Positions 16,396 through 26,174 are shown, counted from the stretch's first letter. The stretch: DNA of 64,000 bases from Nostoc sp. NIES-4103 (GCF_002368335.1 NZ_AP018288.1:5543763-5607762), one strand, 5' to 3'. Notes: generated from the letters alone by a model not told the origin. A program made the numbers and translations.

Positions 16396-17375
16396 TTTCG
16401 ATGAACATCTCCCTACCAGCCTCCCTCTTTTAATAGGCGTACTCCTTACTAGAAGCAAGCGATCGCATTGCGTCTCCGTCAGAAGAGGGAGGAGAAACGA
16501 AACCGAATGTGTTTTAGCTCATCAGCTGAGTCAGACTTAGGAATTAATGAGTTGATTTATATAAGCATTTGAAATTTTTACAATTGTTAAAACAGCGATC
16601 GCAGTAGATCTGTCCTTTGAATGTATATTGGGCGTAGTAGCCTGTTCTTTTAAATCTCACCATGTCAGCATATGGATAAAAAACACTTGGGTAAAAACCA
16701 AAGTTGCTACGTCAGTTGTGTGCAGACAGCATACCAGGGGCACAAAGGCAATAACTATAATTGCTGTAATTCATCTGTTTTGACAAAAAGTTGACAGATG
16801 CAGGCGAAAGAGTTTTTTGGCTTTTGCACCTCAGTTCGACAGGAGTCGCAACAAAGACAAGGAGAAAAACCGATGGTCTTGGCACTTTTTAATTTTTGCA
16901 AAGCGCTACTGAGGTGAAAATGGAGAAAAGAAGAAAAAGCAAAAGTCAACAAAACAGCAGGGGAAGCAAGGAAAACTTCAGGGGGCTGTTGTTAAGCGAA
17001 CCCCATACATCAATGGAGAGGGCTGAGACTGTAGACAGCTTGTACCTTATTGTACGAAACTGGTTATAAATCTTTTTCTTTTTTCCATAAATAAATTTAG
17101 TTGCTCTGTCCACCAACTCTCGGCAATCTCCCTCCCCCAGTTTCCCAGCGTCCTCTTTTTCGGTCAAAGGTAAAAAGGGATAGTGCTTATATAGTTTCTT
17201 GTTCCTTTACCCCTTCCCCTTCTTTGTAAAGCGCTACCACTGCCATTGTGGAAAGTTTTGTCAGGATTATTTACATATTGCAACTGTTTACTTTACTTGA
17301 AAGTCCGTTGTAATTTGTACAATGCTTCTGTGACCTGGATGTTGTTCAGATTGCGGCTCTCTTTTAACGATATTC
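16396..17375. other. Long intergenic region, no gene recognised
   Basis: About 980 bp. Near its start CCTCCCTCTT (about 16426) and AAGAGGGAGG (about 16483) form a 10-bp inverted repeat with a long loop, perhaps ending the regulator transcript. The remainder contains HIP1 sites and purine-rich tracts. Minus-strand ORFs here lack family resemblance and were not called. Confidence 0.5.
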
Positions 17376-19385
17376 ATGAGCATTTCGACTTCCGTACTGA
17401 GTGAACTGCTACAGTCCATAACCTACCTGCGGCCCCAGCTATATTTTAAGGCTTCACTAACGGCGCTATCGCACGCCATGGAAGACCAAGTTTTGGCTGC
17501 GACTCTAGAGCAGCCTCTGGTAATTGCTAGTTTCCAACGAGAGCGATACTATCGCCAAGAAGCTCACCGCTATCAGCGGCTAGCTTTGCGAAGTAATCAA
17601 ATATACGTTTTATCTGCGCCGGAAACAGACTTTAGACACAGTTCGGAATACTATGAAAAGGTAGCTTTCGAGCCAGAAGACGCCTTAAGTCAAGAGTGGC
17701 ATTTGGTGGTGATTGCGGACAACTATGCTACTTGCCTGGTTTGCCGAGAAAGTCTTGGTTCCATCGCCAAAATTAAGCAAACACCTGAGTTGACCCCCAG
17801 TTTAGATACGGACACATCTCGCAGGTTTGAGGGGATTTGGACATCAGAGAGGGGAGTCAGTCTCAAGGCGGCTGAGTTGTTATTAAACAGGATTTTAGTT
17901 TACAGACCAGACCTAGCAAGCAAAATTCAGGAGGCACGCCAGAGATTTGACATTGGAGAGACTAGAAGTAACCAAACAGCCAACCAAGTGGCTGAATTTG
18001 CTTGTGACATCGACACTGACCCCTTTGTACAGCGCCTAGTGACTTACCTGCAAGCTAGCCAGTACAAATTACACAAAGCTTACCGTTCCATCACTGCCCA
18101 AGCTCGCAAAGAACGCTTGGTGAATTCGATTAGTACTGCAATTCGGCGATCGCTCGATCCCCACGAAGTCTTACAAATTGCTGCACAAGAACTCGGACAA
18201 CACTTAGGGGTTGGTCGGTGTCTGATTTACCGCGCTCAAGCTACAGATGACCAAGCCATAATTGAACATGAGTTTTTGAGCCAAGGTACTTTACCTGTTT
18301 GTGGGCAAACCTGGGAGTTAAGTAATAATCCCTTATTTCAGGAAGTAGTACAGCGGGGTGAGGGTGTGTGTGTAGCTGATGCGACCAATGACTTGCGCGT
18401 TACTAGTTCGCCCTCACTGTCCTTGATTGTGAAAAAGTTTGCTATTCGTTCATGGTTAATAGAACCAGTGTTGTATCAAGGACGATTGTTAGGCATCGTC
18501 GAGTTGCACTATTGCAATTTGCCACCCCATCAATGGCAACCAGGAGAGTTAGATTTAGTAGAAGCGATCGCTACCCAAATTGGCTCTGCTCTGATTCAAG
18601 CAGAAGCTTATGCTAACCTAGAAGACCTCAACCAACAACTCGAAGCCCTTGATCGTACCCGTAGCAACTTGATAGCTATCACTGGACACGAACTCCGCAC
18701 TCCCCTGTCCACCATTCAAGTTTGTCTGGAAAGTCTCGCCAGTGAACCGGATATGCCCCTAGAGTTACAGCAGGTGATGCTCAACACTGCGCTTTCCGAC
18801 TCAGAACGAATGCGGAAACTAGTACAAGATTTCTTAACACTTTCTAACTTGGAAAGTGGTCGAGTGGAATGGCATCCAGAATCTTTGACTTTACAAGAAT
18901 GTATAGACTTAGCACTCAGCCGACTTCGCACCCGTTCCCAAGCAGAAAAGCTGCCACAAATCAAAACTCACGTTTCCCCAAACCTGCCTTTAGTCAGAGC
19001 CGACGGCGATTGGCTAGTAGAAGTACTAGCAAAACTCATCGATAACGCGTATAAATTCACACCAATAGAAGGCGAAATCTCTATTAAGGCAATTCGCAAC
19101 GGCGATCGCATGGTCGAAGTCACCGTGGCTGATACTGGACGTGGCATCGAACCCAATCGCCTGGAAATAGTGTTTGATCGCTTCTATCAAGAAGAAGGAG
19201 CATTGCGACGCACCACCAGCGGCACTGGTTTGGGTTTAGCAATTTGCCGCCAAATTGTCAATGGCTGGGGCGGTGAGATTTGGGCCGAGTCAAAAGGCAA
19301 AGACCAAGGCAGTCAGTTTCACTTCACCATACCTGTTGTTCAAAGTAGCCAAGAGGAAAAGCGCTCAAAAGTCAAGAGTAAATAG
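17376..19385 (+). CDS. Sensor histidine kinase with DICT and GAF domains
   Basis: A 669-aa soluble kinase. Residues about 10-160 look like a DICT sensory domain. A GAF domain follows (about 250-400: RRSLDPHEVLQIAAQELGQHLGVGRCLIYRA). Then HisKA with TGHELRTPLS (phospho-acceptor H438) and a HATPase with LIDNAYKF, DTGRGIE and GTGLGLAI. No membrane helices, so it senses a cytoplasmic signal. No response regulator is adjacent. The stimulus is unknown; bilin binding by the GAF is not indicated. Confidence 0.9.
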   Translation: MSISTSVLSELLQSITYLRPQLYFKASLTALSHAMEDQVLAATLEQPLVIASFQRERYYRQEAHRYQRLALRSNQIYVLSAPETDFRHSSEYYEKVAFEPEDALSQEWHLVVIADNYATCLVCRESLGSIAKIKQTPELTPSLDTDTSRRFEGIWTSERGVSLKAAELLLNRILVYRPDLASKIQEARQRFDIGETRSNQTANQVAEFACDIDTDPFVQRLVTYLQASQYKLHKAYRSITAQARKERLVNSISTAIRRSLDPHEVLQIAAQELGQHLGVGRCLIYRAQATDDQAIIEHEFLSQGTLPVCGQTWELSNNPLFQEVVQRGEGVCVADATNDLRVTSSPSLSLIVKKFAIRSWLIEPVLYQGRLLGIVELHYCNLPPHQWQPGELDLVEAIATQIGSALIQAEAYANLEDLNQQLEALDRTRSNLIAITGHELRTPLSTIQVCLESLASEPDMPLELQQVMLNTALSDSERMRKLVQDFLTLSNLESGRVEWHPESLTLQECIDLALSRLRTRSQAEKLPQIKTHVSPNLPLVRADGDWLVEVLAKLIDNAYKFTPIEGEISIKAIRNGDRMVEVTVADTGRGIEPNRLEIVFDRFYQEEGALRRTTSGTGLGLAICRQIVNGWGGEIWAESKGKDQGSQFHFTIPVVQSSQEEKRSKVKSK

Positions 19386-19436
19386 TCGCTAATGTGCATC
19401 CAAATTGCAAATTATGACTGTCATTAGTCATTGGTC

Positions 19437-19580
19437 ATTAGTCCTTTGTCCAGTGTGAATACTTTTGACGATGGACAAAGGACGACCAGATAAAGTGATT
19501 GTGCAAATGAAATGGGTTTTAACTCAACATGAGTTGCAACTGACAACTGACAAATGACAAATGACAAATGACAAATGACT
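19437..19580. repeat. Heptamer repeats and inverted repeat upstream of psaD
   Basis: TCCTTTGTCCA and TGGACAAAGGA form an 11-bp inverted repeat (about 19440-19490), followed by tandem TGACAAA units near 19548-19580. These are STRR-type repeats lying in the psaD promoter region. Confidence 0.7.
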
Positions 19581-19664
19581 AAAAACTGTTACAGTCTATG
19601 ACGCGATCGCAATATGATGGTGATGACGGTGTTAGGATGCCCTAAAAACCTTGAGAGAATGCTT

Positions 19665-20084
19665 ATGGCAGAACAACTTTCTGGAAAAACCCCCCTGTAT
19701 GCCGGCAACACCGGTGGCTTGCTGACAAAAGCAGCAGTCGAAGAAAAGTACGCTATCACTTGGACTAGCCCCAAAGCCCAAGTGTTTGAATTGCCCACAG
19801 GCGGTGCTGCAACGATGCACCAAGGCGAAAACCTGCTGTATCTAGCTCGTAAAGAACAAGGCATCGCTTTAGGCGGTCAACTCCGGAAATTTAAAATCAC
19901 GGACTACAAAATTTACCGGATTTTGCCTAACGGAGAAACCACTTTCATTCATCCTGCTGATGGTGTCTTCCCAGAGAAGGTGAACGAAGGTCGCGAGAAA
20001 GTACGTTTTGTACCACGCAGAATCGGACAAAACCCCAGTCCAGCACAACTCAAGTTTAGTGGTAAATATACCTACGACGCATAG
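19665..20084 (+). CDS. psaD: Photosystem I subunit II (PsaD)
   Basis: A 139-aa PsaD, the stromal/cytoplasmic PSI subunit that docks ferredoxin and holds PsaC. Start ATG 19665 gives MAEQLSGKTPLYAGNTGGLL, the normal N-terminus and length, preceded by GAGAG. The conserved GGAATMHQGENLLYLARKEQ and KITDYKIYRI segments are present. Single gene, with trpE downstream after a block of tandem repeats. Confidence 0.97.
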   Translation: MAEQLSGKTPLYAGNTGGLLTKAAVEEKYAITWTSPKAQVFELPTGGAATMHQGENLLYLARKEQGIALGGQLRKFKITDYKIYRILPNGETTFIHPADGVFPEKVNEGREKVRFVPRRIGQNPSPAQLKFSGKYTYDA

Positions 20085-20330
20085 GGACTAGGGACTGGGA
20101 ACTGGGGACTAGGGACTGGGGACTGGGGACTGGGGACTAGGGGCTAGGGACTGGGGAACTCGGGGCCCCCGCGACCGCAGGAAGTGGGGATTAGGGGCAA
20201 TAGGGACTGGGGACTAGGAAAATCTTTCCAATTCCAAGTACCCAATACCCAATCCCCAATACCCAATCCCCAATACCCAATACCCAATCCCCAGTACCCA
20301 ATACCCAATACCCAATCCCTAATTCCTCAC
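20085..20330. repeat. STRR heptamer tract between psaD and trpE
   Basis: First G-rich units (GGGGACT, about ten), then the complementary type (CCCAATA/CCCAATC, about twelve). The two halves could pair as a long hairpin. A longer frame reading through this tract into trpE is not the true start. Confidence 0.85.
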
Positions 20331-20336
20331 CTGTCT

Positions 20337-21881
20337 ATGATCTTTCCCGACTTCTCCGACTTTCAAGAGCTAGCTTTGCAAGGTAATTTTGTGCCAGTGT
20401 ATCAGGAGTGGGTAGCAGACCTCGATACACCAGTGTCTGCTTGGTACAAAGTCTGTGCTGGACAGCCTTATAGCTTTTTGTTGGAATCGGTAGAAGGTGG
20501 GGAGAAAATAGGGCGTTATAGTTTAGTGGGTTGCGATCCAGTATGGATTTTGGAAGCCAGAGGCGGTCAGTGCATTGAAGATGAGCCTGGGGCTTACCGC
20601 ACTATCCAAACACACCGCGATGGTTCACAAATTGTCTTTGAAGGTGACCCTTTTACAGCTTTAGCTCAATGTCTAGCACCTTATCACCCAGTGAAGTTAC
20701 CCCAACTCCCCCCAGGAATTGGCGGTTTGGTAGGGTTTTGGGGTTATGAATTAATACAGTGGATAGAGCCGCGTGTGCCCATTCATGCACCTGATGAGCG
20801 TAATATCCCTGATGGATTATGGATGCAAATAGACCACCTGTTGATTTTTGACCAGGTGAAACGAAAAATTTGGGCGATCGCTTATGCTGATTTGCGTGAT
20901 CCAAAAGTGGATTTGCAAGCAGCTTATCAAAAAGCGTGCGATCGCGTCACTGAAATGGTGAGCAAGTTATCTCTACCTCTGTCACCGCAAAAAACCATAT
21001 TGGAGTGGACACCCCCAACCAATCAAAAAGTAGAAGTAACAGCAGAATACACAAGTAACTTCACTCGCCCGGAATTTTGCGCCAGCGTCCAAAAAGCAAA
21101 AGAATATATCAAAGCAGGCGATATCTTTCAAGTCGTCATTTCCCAACGGCTATCTACAGAATATACAGGCGACCCCTTCGCACTTTACCGTTCCCTACGC
21201 CAGATTAATCCTTCGCCTTACATGGCTTACTTTCACTTCCAAGATTGGCAAATCATTGGTTCTAGTCCCGAAGTGATGGTAAAAGCAGAACGCGATCCAG
21301 ATGGTGGAGTCATAGCAACGGTACGCCCAATAGCTGGGACACGTCCTAGGGGTAAAACAACTACTGAAGATACAGCATTGGCTGGTGATTTACTCACTGA
21401 CCCCAAGGAAATTGCTGAACACGTTATGCTTGTTGACTTAGGACGTAATGATTTGGGACGTGTTTGCCAAAGTGGTAGCGTGAAAGTTGATGAATTAATG
21501 GTGGTTGAGCGCTACTCCCATGTGATGCACATTGTCAGTAATGTTGTGGGTAAATTAGCGCCAAATAAAACAGCTTGGGATTTACTGAAAGCTTGCTTCC
21601 CAGCTGGTACAGTCAGCGGCGCTCCCAAAATTCGGGCGATGGAGATTATTCACGAGTTAGAACCGACTCGTAGGGGCGTTTATTCTGGTGTTTATGGTTA
21701 TTACGATTTTGAAGGGCAATTGAATAGTGCTATAGCAATTCGCACAATGGTATTGCGTAATAATACGGTTACAGTGCAAGCTGGCGCGGGTTTGGTGGCT
21801 GATTCCGATCCAGACAAAGAATATGAAGAGACACTGAATAAAGCTAGAGGAATGCTGCTGGCGATTAGTTGTTTGCGTTGA
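20337..21881 (+). CDS. trpE: Anthranilate synthase component I
   Basis: A 514-aa TrpE/chorismate-binding enzyme making anthranilate from chorismate with TrpG. I start it at ATG 20337 (MIFPDFSDF), after the repeat tract. Conserved blocks: GDIFQVVISQRL, RPIAGTRPRG, EHVMLVDLGRNDLGR, FPAGTVSGAPK and GAGLVADSDP. The N-terminal LLESVEGGEKIGRYS is the usual tryptophan-feedback region. No trpG beside it. Other trp genes are not in the window. Confidence 0.95.
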   Translation: MIFPDFSDFQELALQGNFVPVYQEWVADLDTPVSAWYKVCAGQPYSFLLESVEGGEKIGRYSLVGCDPVWILEARGGQCIEDEPGAYRTIQTHRDGSQIVFEGDPFTALAQCLAPYHPVKLPQLPPGIGGLVGFWGYELIQWIEPRVPIHAPDERNIPDGLWMQIDHLLIFDQVKRKIWAIAYADLRDPKVDLQAAYQKACDRVTEMVSKLSLPLSPQKTILEWTPPTNQKVEVTAEYTSNFTRPEFCASVQKAKEYIKAGDIFQVVISQRLSTEYTGDPFALYRSLRQINPSPYMAYFHFQDWQIIGSSPEVMVKAERDPDGGVIATVRPIAGTRPRGKTTTEDTALAGDLLTDPKEIAEHVMLVDLGRNDLGRVCQSGSVKVDELMVVERYSHVMHIVSNVVGKLAPNKTAWDLLKACFPAGTVSGAPKIRAMEIIHELEPTRRGVYSGVYGYYDFEGQLNSAIAIRTMVLRNNTVTVQAGAGLVADSDPDKEYEETLNKARGMLLAISCLR

Positions 21882-22061
21882 GGTTCACCACATCAAACTT
21901 TTTGCACTTCTTGTCCTAGCCGATAACCGAAGGGCGGTGCGGGGAGTAGGTAACTGGGCTGTTAAGTATTGTTTGCTGCAATTGAGGTTTATTATCATAC
22001 ACCAAATTATTTTTTGCATCACAGCCAATCAATTTGGCATTTTGGCAGATTTTTCACTTTT

Positions 22062-22150
22062 CGAGTTGGTATTGTGAGATTCGCAAATGTCTTTGTGCGA
22101 CAATACCGACTTGCAGAATCCCTCGGCTTGCTACCGGGGGTCTTTTTTTT
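22062..22150 (+). ncRNA. Candidate small RNA or elaborate terminator after trpE
   Basis: A 14-bp stem (22062-22075 with 22100-22113, two G-U pairs) encloses a smaller stem (CGCA 22082-22085 with TGCG 22096-22099). It is followed by a GC-rich hairpin (CCCTCGG 22120-22126 with CCGGGGG 22134-22140) and TCTTTTTTTT. A stem-loop followed by an intrinsic terminator is the layout of a bacterial sRNA. It lies 180 bp past the trpE stop. It matches no RNA family I can name. Confidence 0.55.
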
Positions 22151-22290
22151 GCTACTAAAATCTCACCATTGCAATATCGAGCAACACATCGGTTGATCAT
22201 AAGGGAGTAAATCTGTATTTGATTACCAAGATATTTGTTGCATTCTTTTTTTAACTGGTATAATCTTAGTCAAAATGACTGCGATCGCAC

Positions 22291-22327
22291 AAAAAAATAA
22301 CCTCCAATGTCACGACACCATCGGAGG
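22291..22327 (-). terminator. Minus-strand intrinsic terminator
   Basis: Read on the minus strand, CCTCCGATG pairs with CATTGGAGG (one mismatch), followed by TTATTTTTTT. No minus-strand gene is recognisable to its right, so it may end a short unannotated transcript. Confidence 0.5.
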
Positions 22328-22869
22328 CAATGAGCAAAGACATTTAATAGTGGACTAGTCTTGATATAAACTTATCTATTTCATCAACTTAATTTCCTCC
22401 TTCTAAAGAAGAGGTCACGATGAAATTTATCATCCATTAGGAATAGAAACAGCCTAATTGACTTGAAAATACTTTGTGGCTTTGTGTCTTGGTGGTAAAA
22501 AATCTTAAACCACAAAGGCACTAAGACACAAAGAGTTTTTATAGGTTCTAGTGTACGCAGTTGACGATGACTACTTGTATAAATGTCATAAATTTTACTT
22601 TAGTTTAGCAATAATTATGTAGGTTCTATTGCAGGATTCTGCTAGTTATAGCTATGCGCTATTTTAGATTCAATCCAGAGGAGAATTTGATAGCGATCGC
22701 CTAATATACTCAACAAAGTTGCCATAAAATTATAAAATTACTTTATCAGCTCAAATAAATAGGATTTTTGGGCTCATTCAGATCATTATAAGACAATGAA
22801 TGGTCATCACAAGAAACTTTAACCTGCTAGTATTAATCACACAAAACATGTTTTAGGAAAAATTAAATT

Positions 22870-23481
22870 ATGGTTGACGAATTGTTAAATCTTAAACAAG
22901 AACTAATTTCTATTTCCAAAGCCAGTGAAATCGGGTTTAACAACACTCCAACAACCCAGGAACAAATTGATACATTAGCAGAACAAGTTGAAGCACTAAA
23001 TCCTAATACTGAACCTACAAAACATCTAGAATTGCTTCAGGGGCGCTGGCGGCTATTATACAGTACCTTTGGATTAGAACGAGACACAACTCTACAACGT
23101 CTTTCTTTTGGTAAACTACCTAATGTAACTGTTAGGGTTACTGGTATCTTTCAAGAAATTTATCTAATTGATCAGCAGTACAATAACGTAATTGAATTTA
23201 CAGTAGGTTCTGGTGTAACAGGTATTGCTTTAATTAAAGCTAGGTACACAGTAGAAGATACTAAACGTCTCAACATTGATTTTTTGGAAGCTTCCACCAA
23301 AAGTGTAAATAACGACTTGAATGACTCTACATTTCGAGAGGCTTTAGGTGTAGATAATGAGGTAGCTCTAGAATCAACATTATCATTTAGTGGTTGGTCG
23401 GATATTACCTATGTGGATGAAGATTTGCGGCTGATGCGTGGAAATCAAAAGAATTTATATGTGCTAGTACGAGATGAATAA
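22870..23481 (+). CDS. PAP/fibrillin family protein
   Basis: A 203-aa plastid-lipid-associated protein (fibrillin) homologue. Family blocks are LELLQGRWRLLYSTFG near residue 60 and YEDLRLMRGNQKNLYVLVR-like end (VDEDLRLMRGNQKNLYVL). Fibrillins bind lipids or carotenoids at thylakoid-associated lipid bodies. Starts at ATG 22870 with an AGGA-like sequence upstream. A second, more distant family member may be at 26666. Confidence 0.82.
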   Translation: MVDELLNLKQELISISKASEIGFNNTPTTQEQIDTLAEQVEALNPNTEPTKHLELLQGRWRLLYSTFGLERDTTLQRLSFGKLPNVTVRVTGIFQEIYLIDQQYNNVIEFTVGSGVTGIALIKARYTVEDTKRLNIDFLEASTKSVNNDLNDSTFREALGVDNEVALESTLSFSGWSDITYVDEDLRLMRGNQKNLYVLVRDE

Positions 23482-23506
23482 TGATGAGCAGTGAGTATGA
23501 TGAATG

Positions 23507-24085
23507 TCAGCTTTTATCTAATGGTATTTTCGCCTGTTGAAACAGCTGCTCAACAGTAAATTCTAGCCACTCAAACAGCGAATCTGTAATTATATCATCT
23601 CCCATATAAGTTTGTGGTGCTGCATCTAGATAAAAAACAGTAATGCTTCTAGCTTTGCTATCTACTACCCAAACTCGCAATACTTTAGCATCTAAATAGT
23701 CTTTGGCTTTAGCCGCCATTTGTCCAAAGGTTTGTCCGGGCGAAATAATTTCAATTACTAAATCCGGAGGAACAGAACATGCTCCCTCTTCTTCCCAGTC
23801 GGAGGGTAAACGTTCATTAGAGATGTATAAAAGATCGGGTGTAGGTACCCAATCTCGTCCCCGACGAGTTAAAGCTATAGCCAATTCTGGACAAACCTCT
23901 CCTTTACCGTCACACAACAGTTGAATCAAATTGAGAAGGGCACGAGTAAGTTTAGAATGGAATTTTTTTGGTGACATTTTAGGAATTCTTTGACCATCTA
24001 CGAGTTCGTAGGTGATATCTCCCTCGCCTGGTGGAAGATTCAGAAACTCATGCAAAGTTAATTGATTGTTAGCTTGAAGTATCAT
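23507..24085 (-). CDS. Uma2 family (DUF820) endonuclease-like protein
   Basis: A 192-aa Uma2 protein, a PD-(D/E)XK-fold family greatly expanded in cyanobacteria. The site is visible in VPTPDLLYI, PPDLVIEIISPGQ and the following AKAKDYLDAKVLRVWVVD. Cellular role is not established. Stand-alone and convergent with the fibrillin gene. Confidence 0.88.
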   Translation of the reverse strand: MILQANNQLTLHEFLNLPPGEGDITYELVDGQRIPKMSPKKFHSKLTRALLNLIQLLCDGKGEVCPELAIALTRRGRDWVPTPDLLYISNERLPSDWEEEGACSVPPDLVIEIISPGQTFGQMAAKAKDYLDAKVLRVWVVDSKARSITVFYLDAAPQTYMGDDIITDSLFEWLEFTVEQLFQQAKIPLDKS

Positions 24086-24216
24086 GGCACAAATAAGTAA
24101 GCTACTGATACGAATTTGGGATTTTAGATTTGAGATTTTAGATTGTGAAAGAGTTTGCGGTTAAGCCTTTACACCATCCATCTGTCGTAATCTTTATTTG
24201 AATTGATATTATCCCA

Positions 24217-24367
24217 AGAGGATGTCTCTTAAGTATTAAATATGTCTCTTGATCCTGCCTAGCCCCCTTAAAAAGTGAGGAAATTATCTCAAAGTCCCCC
24301 TTAAAAAGGGGGATTTAGGGGGATCTACAAGTCTTAAAGATAACACCAAAAAGTTTTCAGACATCTA
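24217..24367. mobile_element. Miniature inverted-repeat element, AGAGGATGTCT family, copy 1
   Basis: It begins AGAGGATGTCT and ends TTTTCAGACATCTA, imperfect inverted ends like those of 36283-36447. The interior has GTCCCCCTTAAAAAGGGGGA, a strong hairpin. Its right edge supplies the TAG stop of aroB (24365-24367). Confidence 0.65.
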
Positions 24368-25456
24368 CATCGCCCGTAGTACCTCGCGGATAGTCTCTGA
24401 TGGTACGTCATCAGTAATTGTCACTACACCTATTTGCGTCGGTAAAATAAACCGCACTTTCCCAGCTTTGACTTTTTTATCTAATTGCAACGCTTCAATA
24501 ATTGCTTCAATATCTACCCCATCTGGTAATTTAGTTGGTAAACCAGCTTTTTGAATTAAAGCGTTTTGACGTTCTGTGTCTTCTTGTTGCCAAAGTCCCA
24601 AATTGGCAGCAATTTGTCCTGCTGCAACCATACCAATGGCAACACCTTCACCATGAGTAATTAAACGATAATTTGTTAAGCTTTCCACTGCATGACCGAT
24701 TGTATGACCATAGTTGAGAATTGCCCGCAATCCCGCTTCTTTCTCATCTTTGCCCACAACGTCGGCTTTTGCTTGACAAGAACGCGTCAATATGGTGTGT
24801 ATTAGTTCGGGCTTGATGTAACGCAGTTGATTCAAATTTTTACTAGCTTCCATTTGGGAAAATAACTCAGCATCCCAAATCACACCATACTTAATTACCT
24901 CTGCCATTCCCGCCCGAAACTCACGCACAGGGAGAGTTTTTAAGACTTCTGGATCAATTAATACTAAGCGTGGTTGATGGAATGCTCCAATCAAGTTTTT
25001 GCCGCGTGGATGATTCACACCAGTTTTGCCACCAATGGACGAATCAACCATTGCTAACAAAGTGGTAGGTACTTGTACCACATTAATACCCCTCAACCAA
25101 GTGGCTGCGGCAAAACCAGTCATATCGCCAACCACACCCCCGCCCAAAGCCACCATTGTAGAAGAACGTTCTAAACGGTTTTCCAAAGCAATATCATAGA
25201 GTTTTTGGATAGAGTTGAGGTTTTTGTAGCGTTCACCTGGTGGAAGGGAATAGCTAGCCACATCAAATCCCGCAGCTGTTAGCGATGCGATCGCTCTTTC
25301 TCCATGATGCTTAAAAATTGTCGGATTAGAAACTACTAAAACCTTCTTGCCTAAGTTTAGATCAGCCAGATATTGACCCAGTTGATCTAAAATTCCGGGT
25401 GCGATCGCAATCTCATAAGACTGCTGCGGTAGATTGACATTAATTACAGAAGTCAT
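24365..25456 (-). CDS. aroB: 3-dehydroquinate synthase
   Basis: A 363-aa AroB converting DAHP to 3-dehydroquinate in the shikimate pathway (NAD and divalent metal). Landmarks: GERYKNLNSIQKLYD, ALGGGVVGDMTGFAAATWLRG, PTTLLAMVDSSIGGKTGVNH, RAGMAEVIKYG, NYGHTIGHAVE and THGEGVAIGM. Normal length. Its last codon and stop lie at the edge of a miniature element, so the extreme C-terminus may have been altered. Confidence 0.96.
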   Translation of the reverse strand: MTSVINVNLPQQSYEIAIAPGILDQLGQYLADLNLGKKVLVVSNPTIFKHHGERAIASLTAAGFDVASYSLPPGERYKNLNSIQKLYDIALENRLERSSTMVALGGGVVGDMTGFAAATWLRGINVVQVPTTLLAMVDSSIGGKTGVNHPRGKNLIGAFHQPRLVLIDPEVLKTLPVREFRAGMAEVIKYGVIWDAELFSQMEASKNLNQLRYIKPELIHTILTRSCQAKADVVGKDEKEAGLRAILNYGHTIGHAVESLTNYRLITHGEGVAIGMVAAGQIAANLGLWQQEDTERQNALIQKAGLPTKLPDGVDIEAIIEALQLDKKVKAGKVRFILPTQIGVVTITDDVPSETIREVLRAM

Positions 25457-25499
25457 TGCCCAACCCTAAACACAAGCCTGTGGGCTGTATTCTACCGCA

Positions 25500-25622
25500 A
25501 TCTGAGGAAAAGGGAGTAGGGAATGGGGAGTAGGGAGTGGGGGGAGATGAGGAGGATGAGGGGGATGAGGGAGTAGAAAGAAAATAATTAATCACCAATT
25601 CCCCATTCCCAATTCCCCATTC
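25500..25622. repeat. Heptamer-type repeat tract upstream of aroB
   Basis: GGGAGTAGGGAATGGGGAGT-type units on one side and CCCCATTCCCAATTCCCC on the other, with GATGAGG units between: an STRR-like inverted tract between aroB and the pentapeptide gene. Confidence 0.7.
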
Positions 25623-25625
25623 TCC

Positions 25626-26174
25626 TCAACAACTCCCAGCCCAAGTAATCCACTTATGGGATATGCCTACATGCAACATTCCTTCAGTTATCTCTTGTTC
25701 AGTGATAATTACTTCTGTTAGATCAGCATCGTTGAGTTCCGCCTCATTGATATTGGTGCCTGTTAAATTTGCTTTGCTGAGATTAGCTTGTTTTAAATTA
25801 GCCCCACTCATTTCTGCTTCGCTGAGGTTTGCACCAAACAAATTTGCTAAACCTAAATTAGCACTCCGCAAATCTGCACGACTCAGGTTAGTTTCCTCTA
25901 GGTTGACACTGATTAAATCTGCACCAATCAAGTTTACTTCACTCAAGTTTGCACCCTTGAGGTTGGCTCCACTCAAATCTGCATCAGTAAGATTTGCCCG
26001 ACTGAGATTACATCCACTCAAGTTTGCTTGTGTTAGATTAGCTCCACTCAAGTCTGCTTCAGCAAAATTTGCACCTCTTAAGTCAGCATCACAAAGATTT
26101 ACCTGATGCAAATTTGCTCTATCAAATTCCCTTTCTCCCGATGCATATAAATTCAGGAGTTTGTTAGCGTCCAT
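25626..26174 (-). CDS. Pentapeptide repeat protein
   Basis: A 182-aa protein made mostly of A(D/N)LXX repeats from about residue 18 to 165, predicting a right-handed quadrilateral beta-helix. The N-terminal cap MDANKLLNLYASGEREF recurs almost unchanged in the pentapeptide protein at 45469. No signal peptide. Function unknown. Confidence 0.92.
   Translation of the reverse strand: MDANKLLNLYASGEREFDRANLHQVNLCDADLRGANFAEADLSGANLTQANLSGCNLSRANLTDADLSGANLKGANLSEVNLIGADLISVNLEETNLSRADLRSANLGLANLFGANLSEAEMSGANLKQANLSKANLTGTNINEAELNDADLTEVIITEQEITEGMLHVGISHKWITWAGSC

Larger units (their letters stand above)
21882..22869. other. Intergenic region with two opposed terminators and a repeat
   Basis: This 990-bp gap contains the candidate RNA (22062-22150), the opposing terminator (22291-22327) and an inverted repeat at 22472-22534 of the genome-wide ACCACAAAGGCAC/ACACAAAG type. 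No protein gene is convincing. Confidence 0.6.

Noticed and set aside
16755..17167. Two minus-strand ORFs upstream of the histidine kinase
   Set aside because: No homology signal and they overlap purine-rich spacer sequence.
20088..20330. Possible CRISPR array from regular short repeats
   Set aside because: Units are 7 bp with no spacers; this is STRR repeat DNA, and no cas gene is present.
20184..20336. N-terminal extension of TrpE through the repeat tract
   Set aside because: It would translate heptamer repeats (PIPNPQY units); the ATG at 20337 gives the normal TrpE N-terminus.
21969..22196. 75-codon ORF after trpE
   Set aside because: It runs through the two-hairpin RNA structure and terminator T-run; no protein family resemblance.
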